From: Roseimaritima ulvae
Lineage (GTDB): Bacteria; Planctomycetota; Planctomycetia; Pirellulales; Pirellulaceae
Direction of reading: 5' to 3'
Length of the DNA: 64,000 bases
Assembly: GCF_008065135.1 (NCBI RefSeq)
Contig: NZ_CP042914.1
Location: 7,359,404 to 7,423,403 of the forward strand
Part shown: in pieces, positions 9,727-18,834 of the stretch
Layout of the letters: the number at the start of each line of letters is the position of its first letter
Position numbering within the stretch: the stretch's first letter is position 1
Position numbers and translations under genes: made by a program
The notes under the pieces: model-generated
The model's input: only the letters and a program-made list of their open reading frames with translations
What the model was told of the DNA's origin: nothing
The model's database searches: none

Positions 9727-9830
9727 TAGCCGAACTCGCCAGAGTTTGGAACGGCAGCGATTCGTTGTCCAAAGTCTGGCGACTTCGGCTACGGAGATGC
9801 TGTCCAAAGTCTGGCGACTTCGGCTACGGA
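9727..9830. repeat. Short repeats of the 'TCTGGCGA-TTCGGCTACG' family
   Basis: One inverted copy (GTAGCCGAACTCGCCAGAGT at 9727) is followed by two direct copies of TCCAAAGTCTGGCGACTTCG beginning at 9768 and 9803, a 35-bp period. The same family recurs at 31.65-31.79 and 37.65 kb. The copies are intergenic, and no coding or CRISPR structure is present. Confidence 0.85.
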
Positions 9831-9946
9831 GGTGTCAGCCTGGAAAGGCTAACGTACTTTTTTTGCGCCCTGAATGTCGTAGGATGAAGCCTCTCCTTAT
9901 GGGCTCGTTTTCCCAACGGTTTCATCCATTTCGCAGGGTTTGCACT

Positions 9947-10417
9947 ATGGCCACCATTAACGACAACGACGTTCCGCTCGCCACTCCGCAACCGCAAACG
10001 CCTCAAAAGTCCAATGGCAAACTATTTGTGTTCCTGGGCTTGGGATGTTTGCTGCCCATATTGGCCTGTGGCGGATGCATCGGGCTCGTCTTTTTCGGCG
10101 TCACCACGACGATCAAGAGTTCGGAACCCTACACGGCGTCGCTGGAAGCGATTCAAAACGACGAAGGCATGAAAGCGACCTTGGGAACACCGATCGAGGG
10201 CGGCATGCCGATGGGTAACATCAACCTAAACAATAACGACGGCGAAGCGGACATCACCTATACCGCGACCGGCCCCAACGGAGCAGTCCAAGTGCACGTT
10301 GTGGGCACCAAAACCGCCGGCGTCTGGGAGTACAGCGAGATGACGGCCACAGCCCGCGGCGAAACGATCAGTCTGCTGCCGGAGGACAATGAACCGCCGG
10401 CGCCAGCGGAGGAGTAG
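9947..10417 (+). CDS. Coa1-like (cytochrome c oxidase assembly factor 1 family) membrane protein
   Basis: The 156-aa product has a short polar N-terminus, one transmembrane helix (about residues 25-48, LFVFLGLGCLLPILACG) and an external domain. The pattern of that domain (Y-TASLEAIQND, ATLGTPI, GEADITYTATGPNG, GVWEYSEM) fits the Coa1/Tim21-like family. In mitochondria Coa1 helps cytochrome oxidase assembly. In bacteria the domain is common on small membrane proteins and its role is not settled. The start is the ATG at 9947; the frame extends upstream only through repeat DNA. It is probably transcribed alone: a repeat cluster precedes it and the 176-bp array begins about 12 bp after the stop. 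Confidence 0.72.
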   Translation: MATINDNDVPLATPQPQTPQKSNGKLFVFLGLGCLLPILACGGCIGLVFFGVTTTIKSSEPYTASLEAIQNDEGMKATLGTPIEGGMPMGNINLNNNDGEADITYTATGPNGAVQVHVVGTKTAGVWEYSEMTATARGETISLLPEDNEPPAPAEE

Positions 10418-10429
10418 TCGTTTAACGCG

Positions 10430-10781
10430 TAGTCGCAGGCGTCGGCGCGGGCTGCCGCCGATGTCTCGCCCAACAACCGATACACCTCCACCTGTTCGCT
10501 TCGACTACAACCCCTCGGCGGACAACACCTACGCCTGCGGAGCCTGCCACACGGACGCCACGGGCGGAACCGTTCGAGGCTCCTCCGGCTACGGGTTAAA
10601 CGAGCTAGCCGCAGGCGTCGGCGCGGGCTGCCGCCGATGTCTCGCCCAACAACCGATACACCTCCACCTGTTCGCTTCGACTACGACGCCTCAGCGTACA
10701 ACGCCTACGCCTGCGGAGCCTGCCACACGGACGCCACGCGCGGAACCGTTCGAGGCTCCTCCGGCTACGGGTTAAACGAGC
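10430..10781. repeat. 176-bp tandem repeat array, first two units
   Basis: Two complete 176-bp units start at 10430 and 10606. Each begins TAG(C/T)CGCAGGCG and carries the conserved blocks CACCTCCACCTGTTCGCTTC, GCGGACAAC and TACGCCTGCGGAGCCTGCCA, then GGAACCGTTCGAGGCTCCTC and a boundary core. Unit positions 4-12 (CCGCAGGCG) are complementary to 103-111 (CGCCTGCGG), so a hairpin is possible. The next unit boundary, at 10782, is where the IS1380-family element has inserted. This accounts for the geneless stretch 10418-10784. Confidence 0.95.
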
Positions 10782-10784
10782 TAG

Positions 10785-12512
10785 CCCGGATTATGCATCC
10801 GCCCGTTGTTGACGCGGGCAGTTGGGCTCGCTACTTCCTGCGACGGGGTGGGAGGCGTTTTGAGGGGCTTGGGCCGGCGGTCAGCGCAGAAGCTCCCCCT
10901 CCCCAAATCGATGTCGCTCGCTCTGAGTGTCGCCTCGCGGGGAGTTGGGGAGGCGTTAATCGCTGCGGCACAGACGCTGCATGACGTGCTCGTACAGAGC
11001 TTCGGAGGGACAATGGCTCGCCATGTGAAAGACCACACGGCGGCTGGTCACCCGAACGCGAGCGGCGATCTTGAGAAGCCGCAGACGGATGGTATCGACG
11101 CGCAGGCGTGCTGCCTTCGTGTCAGAAAGTCCCAGGCGACGCACGCCATCGAGCAACACGTATGCAAAGGACGAAAGCATCAAGCGGAACTGGTTGGCCA
11201 CGAACCTGCTACAACTGGTGCGGTCGGCAAACAGCCCCAATTGTGTCTCCTTGATCCGGTTCTCCATCTCGCCGCGCGGGCAGTAGCGTGTGCGGTAGAA
11301 CTCTTCCGGATTAATAGCCACCGAGCAAAGCGTTCCCGCATCCTGCAACTGCCGCACCCGCTTGCCGTCGATAGTAACGCGACGATAAGTCGGATCAACG
11401 ATGCCTTCCTCACTGGGGAGATTCGTGACCACGAAACGCGGGTTGGTGCCCTGGCTGCTATATTCCGCCTTACCCACGACCCAGCGACTGCAATCCCAAG
11501 ATTTTTGTGTGCGGTAGCGAAACCACTTGAAGACGGACTGCGTGCCCCCATAGAGTCCGTGGCGAATCTGGGCTTGCGTCATTTCGCAAGCGATTTGCTT
11601 GTCTAAAACGTTGTTGTGCTGCAAGCCAAAGACGTATCCGACATCGTTTTTATCACACCAACGCATCAAGCGTTCGATGGCAAATCCGCTGTCGCCGCGA
11701 ATGATGATTTTCACATCGGGCCAGCGGGAGCGGATCTTCTGGATCAGCAATTTGGTAATCGGCCGAGCATGATGGGCGGCCCCGACTTTGCTGGGGCGAA
11801 GGTGCGAAACCAACAGGTGGTCGTCACAGAAAACATACAGGGGAAGAAAGCAGTAGCCATCATAAAAGCCGTTGAAATGCCGTTGCTCTTGATTTCCGTG
11901 GATCGTGTCGTCGGTGGCATCGTAGTCCAAGATGATTTCTTCGGGCGGTTGCTCATAGCTTTCCAGAAACAGGTCCACAAGGAGCTCGTTCAACCGCAAG
12001 ATTGTCTTGGTGTCGATCCTGTTCTCTAATCGGGAGTGCGTTGAGGGGCTGGCCAGCGGGGAGTGATCGCCGTCGTAATTGTGTTCCGCGGGAACCCGCC
12101 CGGCAGCGACTTGAAACGCCGGGTCGTGTCGCAGCGCGTCGTGGTCGTTGCCATCTTCGTAACCTGCGGCGATGGCAAAGATGCGGGAGGTGAGCAGTTC
12201 GGCTTGAGGGTGGACCGTGTGAAGCGGATCGCGAGGATCGGGGATGGCTTGATCGAGCCGTCGAATCAAATCGAGTCTTCGGTCGACCTCTCGCAGAAGC
12301 AGCAAGCCACCATCGGTGGTCAGCGTTCCGCCGTCGAAATCAAAATCGACCGCTTGTCGTCGGAGCCGTTTCAAAACGGGGCGTTTTCGTTTACGCTGTG
12401 CCATTGCAGAAGCCTCGGGCTTGTCGTGTATGAAGTGTCGTAACTCCAATACATAGCAGGGCTGAGGCTTTTGCGCTATAGGGGCAACCGATAAACGGGT
12501 GCATAATCCGGG
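10785..12512 (-). mobile_element. IS1380-family insertion sequence, copy 1 (intact)
   Basis: The element is 1728 bp. It begins CCCGGATTATGCATCCG and ends with the inverse of CCCGGATTATGCACCCG, giving imperfect terminal inverted repeats of about 17 bp. It is flanked by a 4-bp direct repeat CTAG (10781-10784 and 12513-12516), the duplication size usual for the family. The insertion is exactly at a boundary of the 176-bp repeat, splitting a GAGCTAGCCGCAGG junction. A second copy lies at 33421-35149 in opposite orientation and appears identical except for one inserted base. Confidence 0.95.
10956..12449 (-). CDS. IS1380-family transposase
   Basis: The 497-aa DDE transposase has its frame open from 12449 to the stop at 10956. 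Features typical of IS1380 transposases are the N-terminal LTTDGGLLLLREVDRRLDL, the ILDYDATDDTIHGNQEQRHF segment with its catalytic Asp, the IIIRGDSGFAIERLMRWC segment and the C-terminal RYCPRGEMENRIKETQLGLF segment. The start could be the ATG at 12449 or the one 15 codons further in, at MAQRKRKRP (12404). The frame is undamaged, so this copy can probably supply transposase to both copies. Long antisense open frames across it are shadows. Confidence 0.95.
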   Translation of the reverse strand: MELRHFIHDKPEASAMAQRKRKRPVLKRLRRQAVDFDFDGGTLTTDGGLLLLREVDRRLDLIRRLDQAIPDPRDPLHTVHPQAELLTSRIFAIAAGYEDGNDHDALRHDPAFQVAAGRVPAEHNYDGDHSPLASPSTHSRLENRIDTKTILRLNELLVDLFLESYEQPPEEIILDYDATDDTIHGNQEQRHFNGFYDGYCFLPLYVFCDDHLLVSHLRPSKVGAAHHARPITKLLIQKIRSRWPDVKIIIRGDSGFAIERLMRWCDKNDVGYVFGLQHNNVLDKQIACEMTQAQIRHGLYGGTQSVFKWFRYRTQKSWDCSRWVVGKAEYSSQGTNPRFVVTNLPSEEGIVDPTYRRVTIDGKRVRQLQDAGTLCSVAINPEEFYRTRYCPRGEMENRIKETQLGLFADRTSCSRFVANQFRLMLSSFAYVLLDGVRRLGLSDTKAARLRVDTIRLRLLKIAARVRVTSRRVVFHMASHCPSEALYEHVMQRLCRSD

Positions 12513-12513
12513 C

Positions 12514-14262
12514 TAGCCGCAGGCGCCGGCGCGGGCTGCCGCCGATGTCTCGTCCAACAACCGATGCACCTCCACCTGTTCGCTTCGACTACGACGCCTC
12601 AGCGGACAACGCCTACGCCTGCGGAGCCTGCCACACGGATGCCACGGGCGGAACCGTTCGAGGCTCCTCCGGCTACGGGTTAAACGAGCTAGCCGCAGGC
12701 GTCGGCGCGGGCTGCACCCGATGTCTCGTCCAACAACCGATGCACCTCCACCTGTTCGCTTCGACTACAACGCCTCAGCGGACAACGCCTACGCCTGCGG
12801 AGCCTGCCACGGGCGGAACCGTTCGAGGCTCCTCCGGCTACGTCGTTTAACCCGTAGCCGCAGGCGCCGGCGCGGGCTGCCGCCGATGTCTCGTCCAGCA
12901 ACCGATGCACCTCCACCTGTTCGCTTCGACTACAACGCCACAGCGGACAACGCCTACGCCTGCGGAGCCTGCCACACGGATGCTACGGGCGGAACCGTTC
13001 GAGGCTCCTCCGGCTGCGGGTTAAACGAGCTAGCCGCAGGCGCCGGCGCGGGCTGCCGCCGATGGCTCGTCCAACAACCGATGCACCTCCACCTGTTCAC
13101 TTCGACTACAACGCCTCAGCGGACAACGCCTACGCCTGCGGAGCCTGCCACACGGATGCCACGCGCGGAACCGTTCGAGGCTCCTCCGGCTACGGGTTAA
13201 ACGAGCTAGCCGCAGGCGCCGGCGCGGGCTGCCGCCGATGTCTCGTCCAACAACCGATGCACCTCCACCTGTTCGCTTCGACTACGACGCCTCAGCGGAC
13301 AACGCCTACGCCTGCGGAGCCTGCCACACGGATGCCACGCGCGGAACCGTTCGAGGCTCCTCCGGCTACGTCGTTTAACCCGTAGCCGCAGGCGCCGGCG
13401 CGGGCTGCCGCCGATGTCTCGTCCAACAACCGATGCACCTCCACCTGTTCGCTTCGACTACAACGCCACAGCGGACAACGCCTACGCCTGCGGAGCCTGC
13501 CACACGGATGCCACGCGCGGAACCGTTCGAGGCTCCTCCGGCTGCGGGTTAAACGAGCTAGCCGCAGGCGTCGGCGCGGGCTGCCGCTGATGTCTCGTCC
13601 AACAACCGATGCACCTCCACCTGTTCGCTTCGACTACGACGCCTCAGCGGACAACGCCTACGCCTGCGGAGCCTGCCACACGGATGCCACGCGCGGAACC
13701 GTTCGAGGCTCCTCCGGCTACGGGTTAAACGAGCTAGCCGCAGGCGTCGGCGCGGGCTGCACCCGATGTCTCGTCCAACAACCGATGCACCTCCACCTGT
13801 TCGCTTCGACTACAACGCCACAGCGGACAACGCCTACGCCTGCGGAGCCTGCCACACGGACGCCACGGGCGGAACCGTTCGAGGCTCCTCCGGCTACGGG
13901 TTAAACGAGCTAGCCGCAGGCGTCGGCGCGGGCTGCCGCCGATGTCTCGCTCAACAACCGATACACCTCCACCTGTTCGCTTCGACTACAACGCCTCAGC
14001 GGACAACGCCTGCGCCTGCGGAGCCTGCCACACGGATGCCACGCGCGGAACCGTTCGAGGCTCCTCCGGCTACGTCGTTTAACCCGTAGCCGCAGGCGCC
14101 GGCGCGGGCTGCCGCCGATGTCTCGTCCAACAACCGATGCACCTCCACCTGTTCGCTTCGACTACAACGCCACAGCGGACAACGCCTACGCCTGCGGAGC
14201 CTGCCACACGGATGCCACGGGCGGAACCGTTCGAGGCTCCTCCGGCTGCGGGTTAAACGAGC
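12514..14262. repeat. 176-bp tandem repeat array, ten further units
   Basis: Units start at 12514, 12690, 12855, 13031, 13207, 13383, 13559, 13735, 13911 and 14087, and the array ends at 14262. All are 176 bp except the 12690 unit, which is 165 bp because of an 11-bp deletion. Together with 10430-10781 this makes twelve units. The unit boundary occurs as GGCTACGGGTTAAACGAGCT or, with the core flipped, as GGCTACGTCGTTTAACCCGT. The flipped form is at 12855, 13383 and 14087. Open frames of about 100 codons across units are artefacts: 176 is not a multiple of 3 and the same DNA is read in different frames. This explains the 1.75 kb without genes. Confidence 0.95.
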
Positions 14263-14275
14263 TAGCCGCGACCGT

Positions 14276-15760
14276 CTACGCTAGAATGGGCTGCACTACG
14301 TTTCCGTGGACGTCGGTCAAACGGTAATCGCGTCCTTGAAAGCGATACGTTAACCGTTCGTGGTCGATGCCCAACAGATGCAACAGTGTGGCGTTCAAGT
14401 CGTGCACGTGCATCGGGTCGGCGGTGATGTTGTAGCACCAATCATCGGTCTCTCCGTAGCGCATCCCGGGTTTAATCCCGCCGCCGGCCATCCAAATCGA
14501 AAAACAGCGAGGATGATGGTCGCGACCGAAATTACTGGCATTGCCGCCCTGACGATAGACCGTGCGTCCAAATTCGCCGCCCCAAATCACCAGCGTGTCT
14601 TCCAACATACCGCGCTGTTTCAAATCCTGAATCAAGGCGGCCGAACCCTGATCGACTTCCTTGGCCAACCCGCGGTGACGGCCCGGCAAGCCTGAATGGT
14701 GGTCCCAGCCGCGATGATAAATCTGAATAAAACGCACGCCCCGTTCGGCCAGCCGCCGCGCCAGTAAACAGTTCGCCGCGTGCGTCCCCGGCCGCTGCGC
14801 ATCGGGCCCGTACAGCGCCAACGTGGCTTCGGATTCATCGGAGATGTCCGTCAGGCTGGGCACCGAAGTCTGCATTCGGAAAGCCATCTCGTAAGCCGCC
14901 ACGCGGGTGTCGATTTCGGGATCGCCGACCTGTTGTTTGTGCAGAGCGTTTAATTCGGCCAAACCGTCGAGCATCTTGCGTCGGTCCGACAAAGGTGCGC
15001 CGGTGGGGTCGTTTAAGTACAACACCGGATTGCCCTCGCTGCGGAGCTTGACGCCCTGATGATTGCTGGGCAAAAACGCCGAACCCCACAGGCGCGAGTA
15101 CGTCGGCTGGGCTTGCGGGTCGGTGTTCTTGTCCAACAACACCACATACGCCGGCAGGTTGTCACTTTCCGATCCCAGCCCATACGACGCCCAAGCTCCG
15201 ATCGATGGTCGGCCGGGTTGCTGATGTCCGGTTTGGAAAAACGTAATCGCCGGGTCATGATTGATCGCTTCGGTGTACATCGAATTGATGATGCAAATGT
15301 CATCGGCGATCTTGTGATGATGCGGCAACAGATCGCTGATCCATTGACCGCTCTTGCCGTGCTGGCGAAACGGTTCGATTGTCTTGGCCGCCGGAAAACT
15401 TTTCTGCCCCGAGGTCATGCCGGTCAGACGTTGCCCCTGGCGAACCGAATCCGGCAACTCCTGGCCGTTCAATTTTTCCAACGAGGGTTTGTAATCAAAC
15501 GAATCGATCTGCGACGGCGCCCCGGACTGACACAGATAGATCACGCGTTTGGCTTTGGCCGGAAAGTGTCCAGGACCGGGATTTCCAGGACCATAGCCCG
15601 GGCCGTTGTTCACAGCCAATGATGCGTCTCGGTTCCCGCTGGCCAAGCCGGTTTCATTCAACAATGTGGCTAGCGCTGCGCCGCCGATGCCGACGCGTCC
15701 CGTCGCGGCCAGGAACTGACGCCGGGTTTGCTGTTGTAATAGATGTTGTAGAGGATTCAT
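14276..15760 (-). CDS. DUF1501 domain protein, Tat-exported
   Basis: The 494-aa protein carries a Tat leader (TRRQFLAATGRVGIGGAALA) and a full-length DUF1501 domain, a sulfatase/alkaline-phosphatase-like fold abundant in Planctomycetota. Family motifs are VIYLCQSGAPSQIDSFDYKP, MTSGQKSFPAAKTIEPF, RFIQIYHRGWDHH and DTLVIWGGEFGRT. The biochemical role is not established, although these proteins are nearly always encoded with the PSD1/DUF1549 cytochrome-domain protein found here just upstream. The start ATG at 15760 is 8 bp after the upstream stop, so the two form one operon. The stop lies 13 bp from the edge of the 176-bp array. Confidence 0.93.
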   Translation of the reverse strand: MNPLQHLLQQQTRRQFLAATGRVGIGGAALATLLNETGLASGNRDASLAVNNGPGYGPGNPGPGHFPAKAKRVIYLCQSGAPSQIDSFDYKPSLEKLNGQELPDSVRQGQRLTGMTSGQKSFPAAKTIEPFRQHGKSGQWISDLLPHHHKIADDICIINSMYTEAINHDPAITFFQTGHQQPGRPSIGAWASYGLGSESDNLPAYVVLLDKNTDPQAQPTYSRLWGSAFLPSNHQGVKLRSEGNPVLYLNDPTGAPLSDRRKMLDGLAELNALHKQQVGDPEIDTRVAAYEMAFRMQTSVPSLTDISDESEATLALYGPDAQRPGTHAANCLLARRLAERGVRFIQIYHRGWDHHSGLPGRHRGLAKEVDQGSAALIQDLKQRGMLEDTLVIWGGEFGRTVYRQGGNASNFGRDHHPRCFSIWMAGGGIKPGMRYGETDDWCYNITADPMHVHDLNATLLHLLGIDHERLTYRFQGRDYRLTDVHGNVVQPILA

Positions 15761-15768
15761 ATTGTTGT

Positions 15769-18700
15769 TTAACCCTTGGTTAAAAATTCGCTCAGGTTCA
15801 TCAGCATCCGGGCGACCTGCGTGTAGGCCGCCAGTTGCACCGGATCGAGTGGTTGATCCACCGCCGTGACACCGACGTTTAACAAACGCTCGGCGGCTTC
15901 AGTGTCCTTTTGATACTGCGTCAGCCGATCTTCCAGCGTCTGTTGCAGGATCGCCTGCTCGGCATCGGCCGGCGATCGCGACGTGCACAGCATGAACCCG
16001 TACTCGATCCGCTGCTGCGGTGTCGCACCGCCTTCCTCGATCATCCGCGCGGCCAGGTGCCGAGCGGCTTCGACAAACTGCGGATCATGCAACATGACAA
16101 ACGCTTGCAGCGGCGTATTGGTACGTGAGCGACGGACCACGCAATACTCGCGATCCGGTGCATCGAAGGTGGCCATCGACGGCGGCGCCACGGTACGTTT
16201 CCAAAACGTATACATACTGCGACGATGATGCTGAACGGGCTCGCTTTGATGTGGGTAGGCTCGCGAGTAGCCGGGGCGATTGTTGATCTCCAACCACAAC
16301 CCGTCGGGATGGTAAGGATACACGCTGGGCCCACCCAGCGTGGTGTCCAATAACCCGCTGACGGCCAGCGCGCTGTCGCGAATCATTTCACCCTCCAGTC
16401 GCACCCGGGGGCCGCGAGCCAGCAACCGGTTCTGGGGATCGTCGCTCAACGCTTGTGGCGTCAAACGCGAAGACTGTCGGTAGGTGTTGGACATCACGAT
16501 CGTTTTCAGAATGTGCTTCACGTCCCAGCCGGATTCCATAAATTCAACGGCCAGCCAATCCAACAATTCCGGGTGACTGGGGAATTCGCCCTGCGAGCCG
16601 AAATCTTCGCTGGTCTTAACCAACCCCACACCAAACAGCTTCTGCCAAAATCGATTCACCGTGACTCGCGAGGTCAACGGCTGCTCGGGCGAGACCAACC
16701 ACTGCGCCAATCCCAAACGGTTGGGGGGCAGGTTTTCGGCCAGCGTTCCAATCGCTTCGGGAACCGCCGGCTGAACGGGCTGGTCCTTCCGCGGCTTGTC
16801 ATACTCGCCGCGTTCCAAGACATACGCCTGCCGCGGCTTGGCCATTTCCTGCATGATCATCGTGGCCGGCACCTTTTCGGTTTCGTTGATGGCGGCGGTC
16901 AACTGCTGGATCTGCGACAGCAGGGATTGAACGTCGGGGCGTCCATATTTCTGCACTAACAACTGAGTTAATTGCTGACGCTGTGCCGGGGTGCGTTTCT
17001 GTGGGGGCGTGGCCAGCAAGGTGGCCGCTTCATCGCTAGAGACCGCTTGCTGACTGAAGGAAAGTCGAAAGCGACCGATCTGATGCGACGCTCCCCAGCG
17101 ATGTTGCATACGAATGCGAACCTTGGTTTTGGCGGCCAGCGTATCGGCCAAGTTAAACACGGCGGTGCGATTCTCGGGCTTGGTATTTCCGTCCACCGCC
17201 CAGCCTTTTTTCCCCAGTTTTCCATCGATGGCTTGGTCGATGGTATACCCCGATTGTTCGTAGTCCGCGCTGGCACTGACTATTTTCACGGGTTGGAAGT
17301 CGGCCTTGCCATCCGCGGCGGACTCGACAACAAATTCGGTCAACACAAAATTGCCGTTCGAACCGCGACTAGCCGAGCCATTGGTCAGCGAGGGATCGAC
17401 GAGGGCTTCCAACTGCACCGCTCGCAGCGGCGCCGCCAAGGTCATCTCCAGCACATAATCATCGGTCGCCGGTTTGGTACCGGTCATCAAGATGCTTTGA
17501 TCGTCAAGCGTTTTTGGTGTCGCTCCGCCACTCGATTGCACCGACTCGAATTCAGCCGCCCGCCATGAGGGTTGCTCTTTCCGCAATCGCTGTTCCCACT
17601 TTTCCAGTGGTAAACGCAGACGCGCGAGTCGAGCTTCCAGCGGTTGCAGTTGCCGTTTCCAAGTTTCGCTGCGTTGAGCGGCTAAAGGAGATGGCAACGT
17701 AGCCTTGGGATTAAAACCATTCAATCCGCGTTCGGGGACGTTGTTGAAGAACGAATAGAACTGGTAGAAATCTTGCTGCGAGATCGGATCGTACTTGTGG
17801 TCATGACAGCGGGCACACAGAAAAGTCTGCCCCATCCAGACCGTGGACGTAGTGACCACGCGATCGATCACGTATTCGGTTCGATACTCTTCGTCCACCA
17901 CGCCGCCTTCGATCGTGATCGGATGATTGCGATTAAAGCCGGTAGCCAAACGGGTCTGGTCGTTGGCATCGGGCAACAAGTCGCCGGCAATTTGCTGGAT
18001 CGTAAACTGATCAAAGGGCATGTTGCTATTGAAGGCGTGAATCACCCAGTCGCGCCACACCCACTGCTCGCGTTCTTTGTCGTATTGGTAACCACTGGTG
18101 TCGGCGTAGCGAGCCGCATCCAACCAGGCCCGGGACATGTGTTCGCCATAGTGTGGACTGCGGAGCAAGCGCTCGACGACTTTCTTATAGGCTTGATCCA
18201 ACGGCGCGGGGTCGGAAACAAAGGCATCGATTTCGGCGACCGTGGGCGGCAAGCCAGTCAGGTCGTAGCTGACGCGGCGAATCAAAGCCTGACGATTGGC
18301 CGGCGGTGCGGGCGAAAGGGCCGTGGAAGCGAGTCGTCGCTGCACAAAGGCGTCGATCGGATTAAAGACCTGGTCGCGATGGTCCGCTCTTGGCACGGCC
18401 GGTCGCTTGGGAGGCAGATACGCCCAGTGCCGTTGGTACTGCGCGCCTTCGGCGATCCATCGTCGCAGCACGTCGACTTCCGCATCGGTCAGGCGTTTCT
18501 TGTGGGACGCCGCCGGCGGCATCAACAGTTCGGGGTCGTCCGAGGTAACGCGAGCAAGGATTTCGCTGGCTTCGACATCCTGCAAATCAATCGCGCCATA
18601 CTCCAGCGCCGAATCGCGATCATCCAATCGCAACTCCGTTTGTTCGGCCTGCGGCCCCGATTGGTCCGGGCCATGACAGAGGAAACAGCGATCGGAAAGC

Positions 18701-18834
18701 AGCGGACGGATGTCGCGATTGAATTGCAAGCGATCGACCGCGTCCTCGGCAGCGACACACGCCCGCGGTGCCTGCAGCAACAGGATGCCGATCAACAGTA
18801 TCCATAGAACGGCAGAGGGTAACCAACGATGCAT
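15769..18834 (-). CDS. PSD1/DUF1549/DUF1553 protein with N-terminal cytochrome c-like domain
   Basis: The 1021-aa exported protein has an N-terminal signal segment, then a planctomycete cytochrome-c-type domain with one haem-binding motif in RCFLCHGPD (about residue 53). A DUF1549 domain (FNPIDAFVQRRLA, YDLTGLPPTVAEIDAF, HYGEHMSRAWLDAARYADTS) and a central beta-rich insertion follow. The C-terminal DUF1553 (PSD1) domain contains LAQWLVSPEQPLTSRVTVNR, PSHPELLDWLAVEF and RSRTNTPLQAFVMLHDP. The family is a hallmark of Planctomycetota and is proposed to act in surface or periplasmic redox or polymer processing; its reaction is unknown. It is the first gene of the pair with the DUF1501 protein. 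Confidence 0.93.
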   Translation of the reverse strand: MHRWLPSAVLWILLIGILLLQAPRACVAAEDAVDRLQFNRDIRPLLSDRCFLCHGPDQSGPQAEQTELRLDDRDSALEYGAIDLQDVEASEILARVTSDDPELLMPPAASHKKRLTDAEVDVLRRWIAEGAQYQRHWAYLPPKRPAVPRADHRDQVFNPIDAFVQRRLASTALSPAPPANRQALIRRVSYDLTGLPPTVAEIDAFVSDPAPLDQAYKKVVERLLRSPHYGEHMSRAWLDAARYADTSGYQYDKEREQWVWRDWVIHAFNSNMPFDQFTIQQIAGDLLPDANDQTRLATGFNRNHPITIEGGVVDEEYRTEYVIDRVVTTSTVWMGQTFLCARCHDHKYDPISQQDFYQFYSFFNNVPERGLNGFNPKATLPSPLAAQRSETWKRQLQPLEARLARLRLPLEKWEQRLRKEQPSWRAAEFESVQSSGGATPKTLDDQSILMTGTKPATDDYVLEMTLAAPLRAVQLEALVDPSLTNGSASRGSNGNFVLTEFVVESAADGKADFQPVKIVSASADYEQSGYTIDQAIDGKLGKKGWAVDGNTKPENRTAVFNLADTLAAKTKVRIRMQHRWGASHQIGRFRLSFSQQAVSSDEAATLLATPPQKRTPAQRQQLTQLLVQKYGRPDVQSLLSQIQQLTAAINETEKVPATMIMQEMAKPRQAYVLERGEYDKPRKDQPVQPAVPEAIGTLAENLPPNRLGLAQWLVSPEQPLTSRVTVNRFWQKLFGVGLVKTSEDFGSQGEFPSHPELLDWLAVEFMESGWDVKHILKTIVMSNTYRQSSRLTPQALSDDPQNRLLARGPRVRLEGEMIRDSALAVSGLLDTTLGGPSVYPYHPDGLWLEINNRPGYSRAYPHQSEPVQHHRRSMYTFWKRTVAPPSMATFDAPDREYCVVRRSRTNTPLQAFVMLHDPQFVEAARHLAARMIEEGGATPQQRIEYGFMLCTSRSPADAEQAILQQTLEDRLTQYQKDTEAAERLLNVGVTAVDQPLDPVQLAAYTQVARMLMNLSEFLTKG

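Noticed and set aside
10806-11606. 266-residue plus-strand open frame (and its mirror at 34328-35128)
   Set aside because: It is antisense to the IS1380 transposase, appears only in the two IS copies, and has no recognisable domain.
10430-14262. CRISPR array
   Set aside because: The units are contiguous and nearly identical throughout; there are no unique spacers and no cas genes in the window.
10389-14327. A series of roughly 70-160-residue open frames, several with C-x2-C-H (cytochrome c-like) motifs
   Set aside because: They are all readings of the 176-bp repeat. The unit is not a multiple of three, so the same DNA appears in different frames in successive units, and the C-x2-C-H pattern is a by-product of GC-rich repeat sequence.
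17773-18807. 344-residue plus-strand open frame
   Set aside because: It is antisense to the PSD1 gene, whose domains are unmistakable; the frame is open only because of GC bias.
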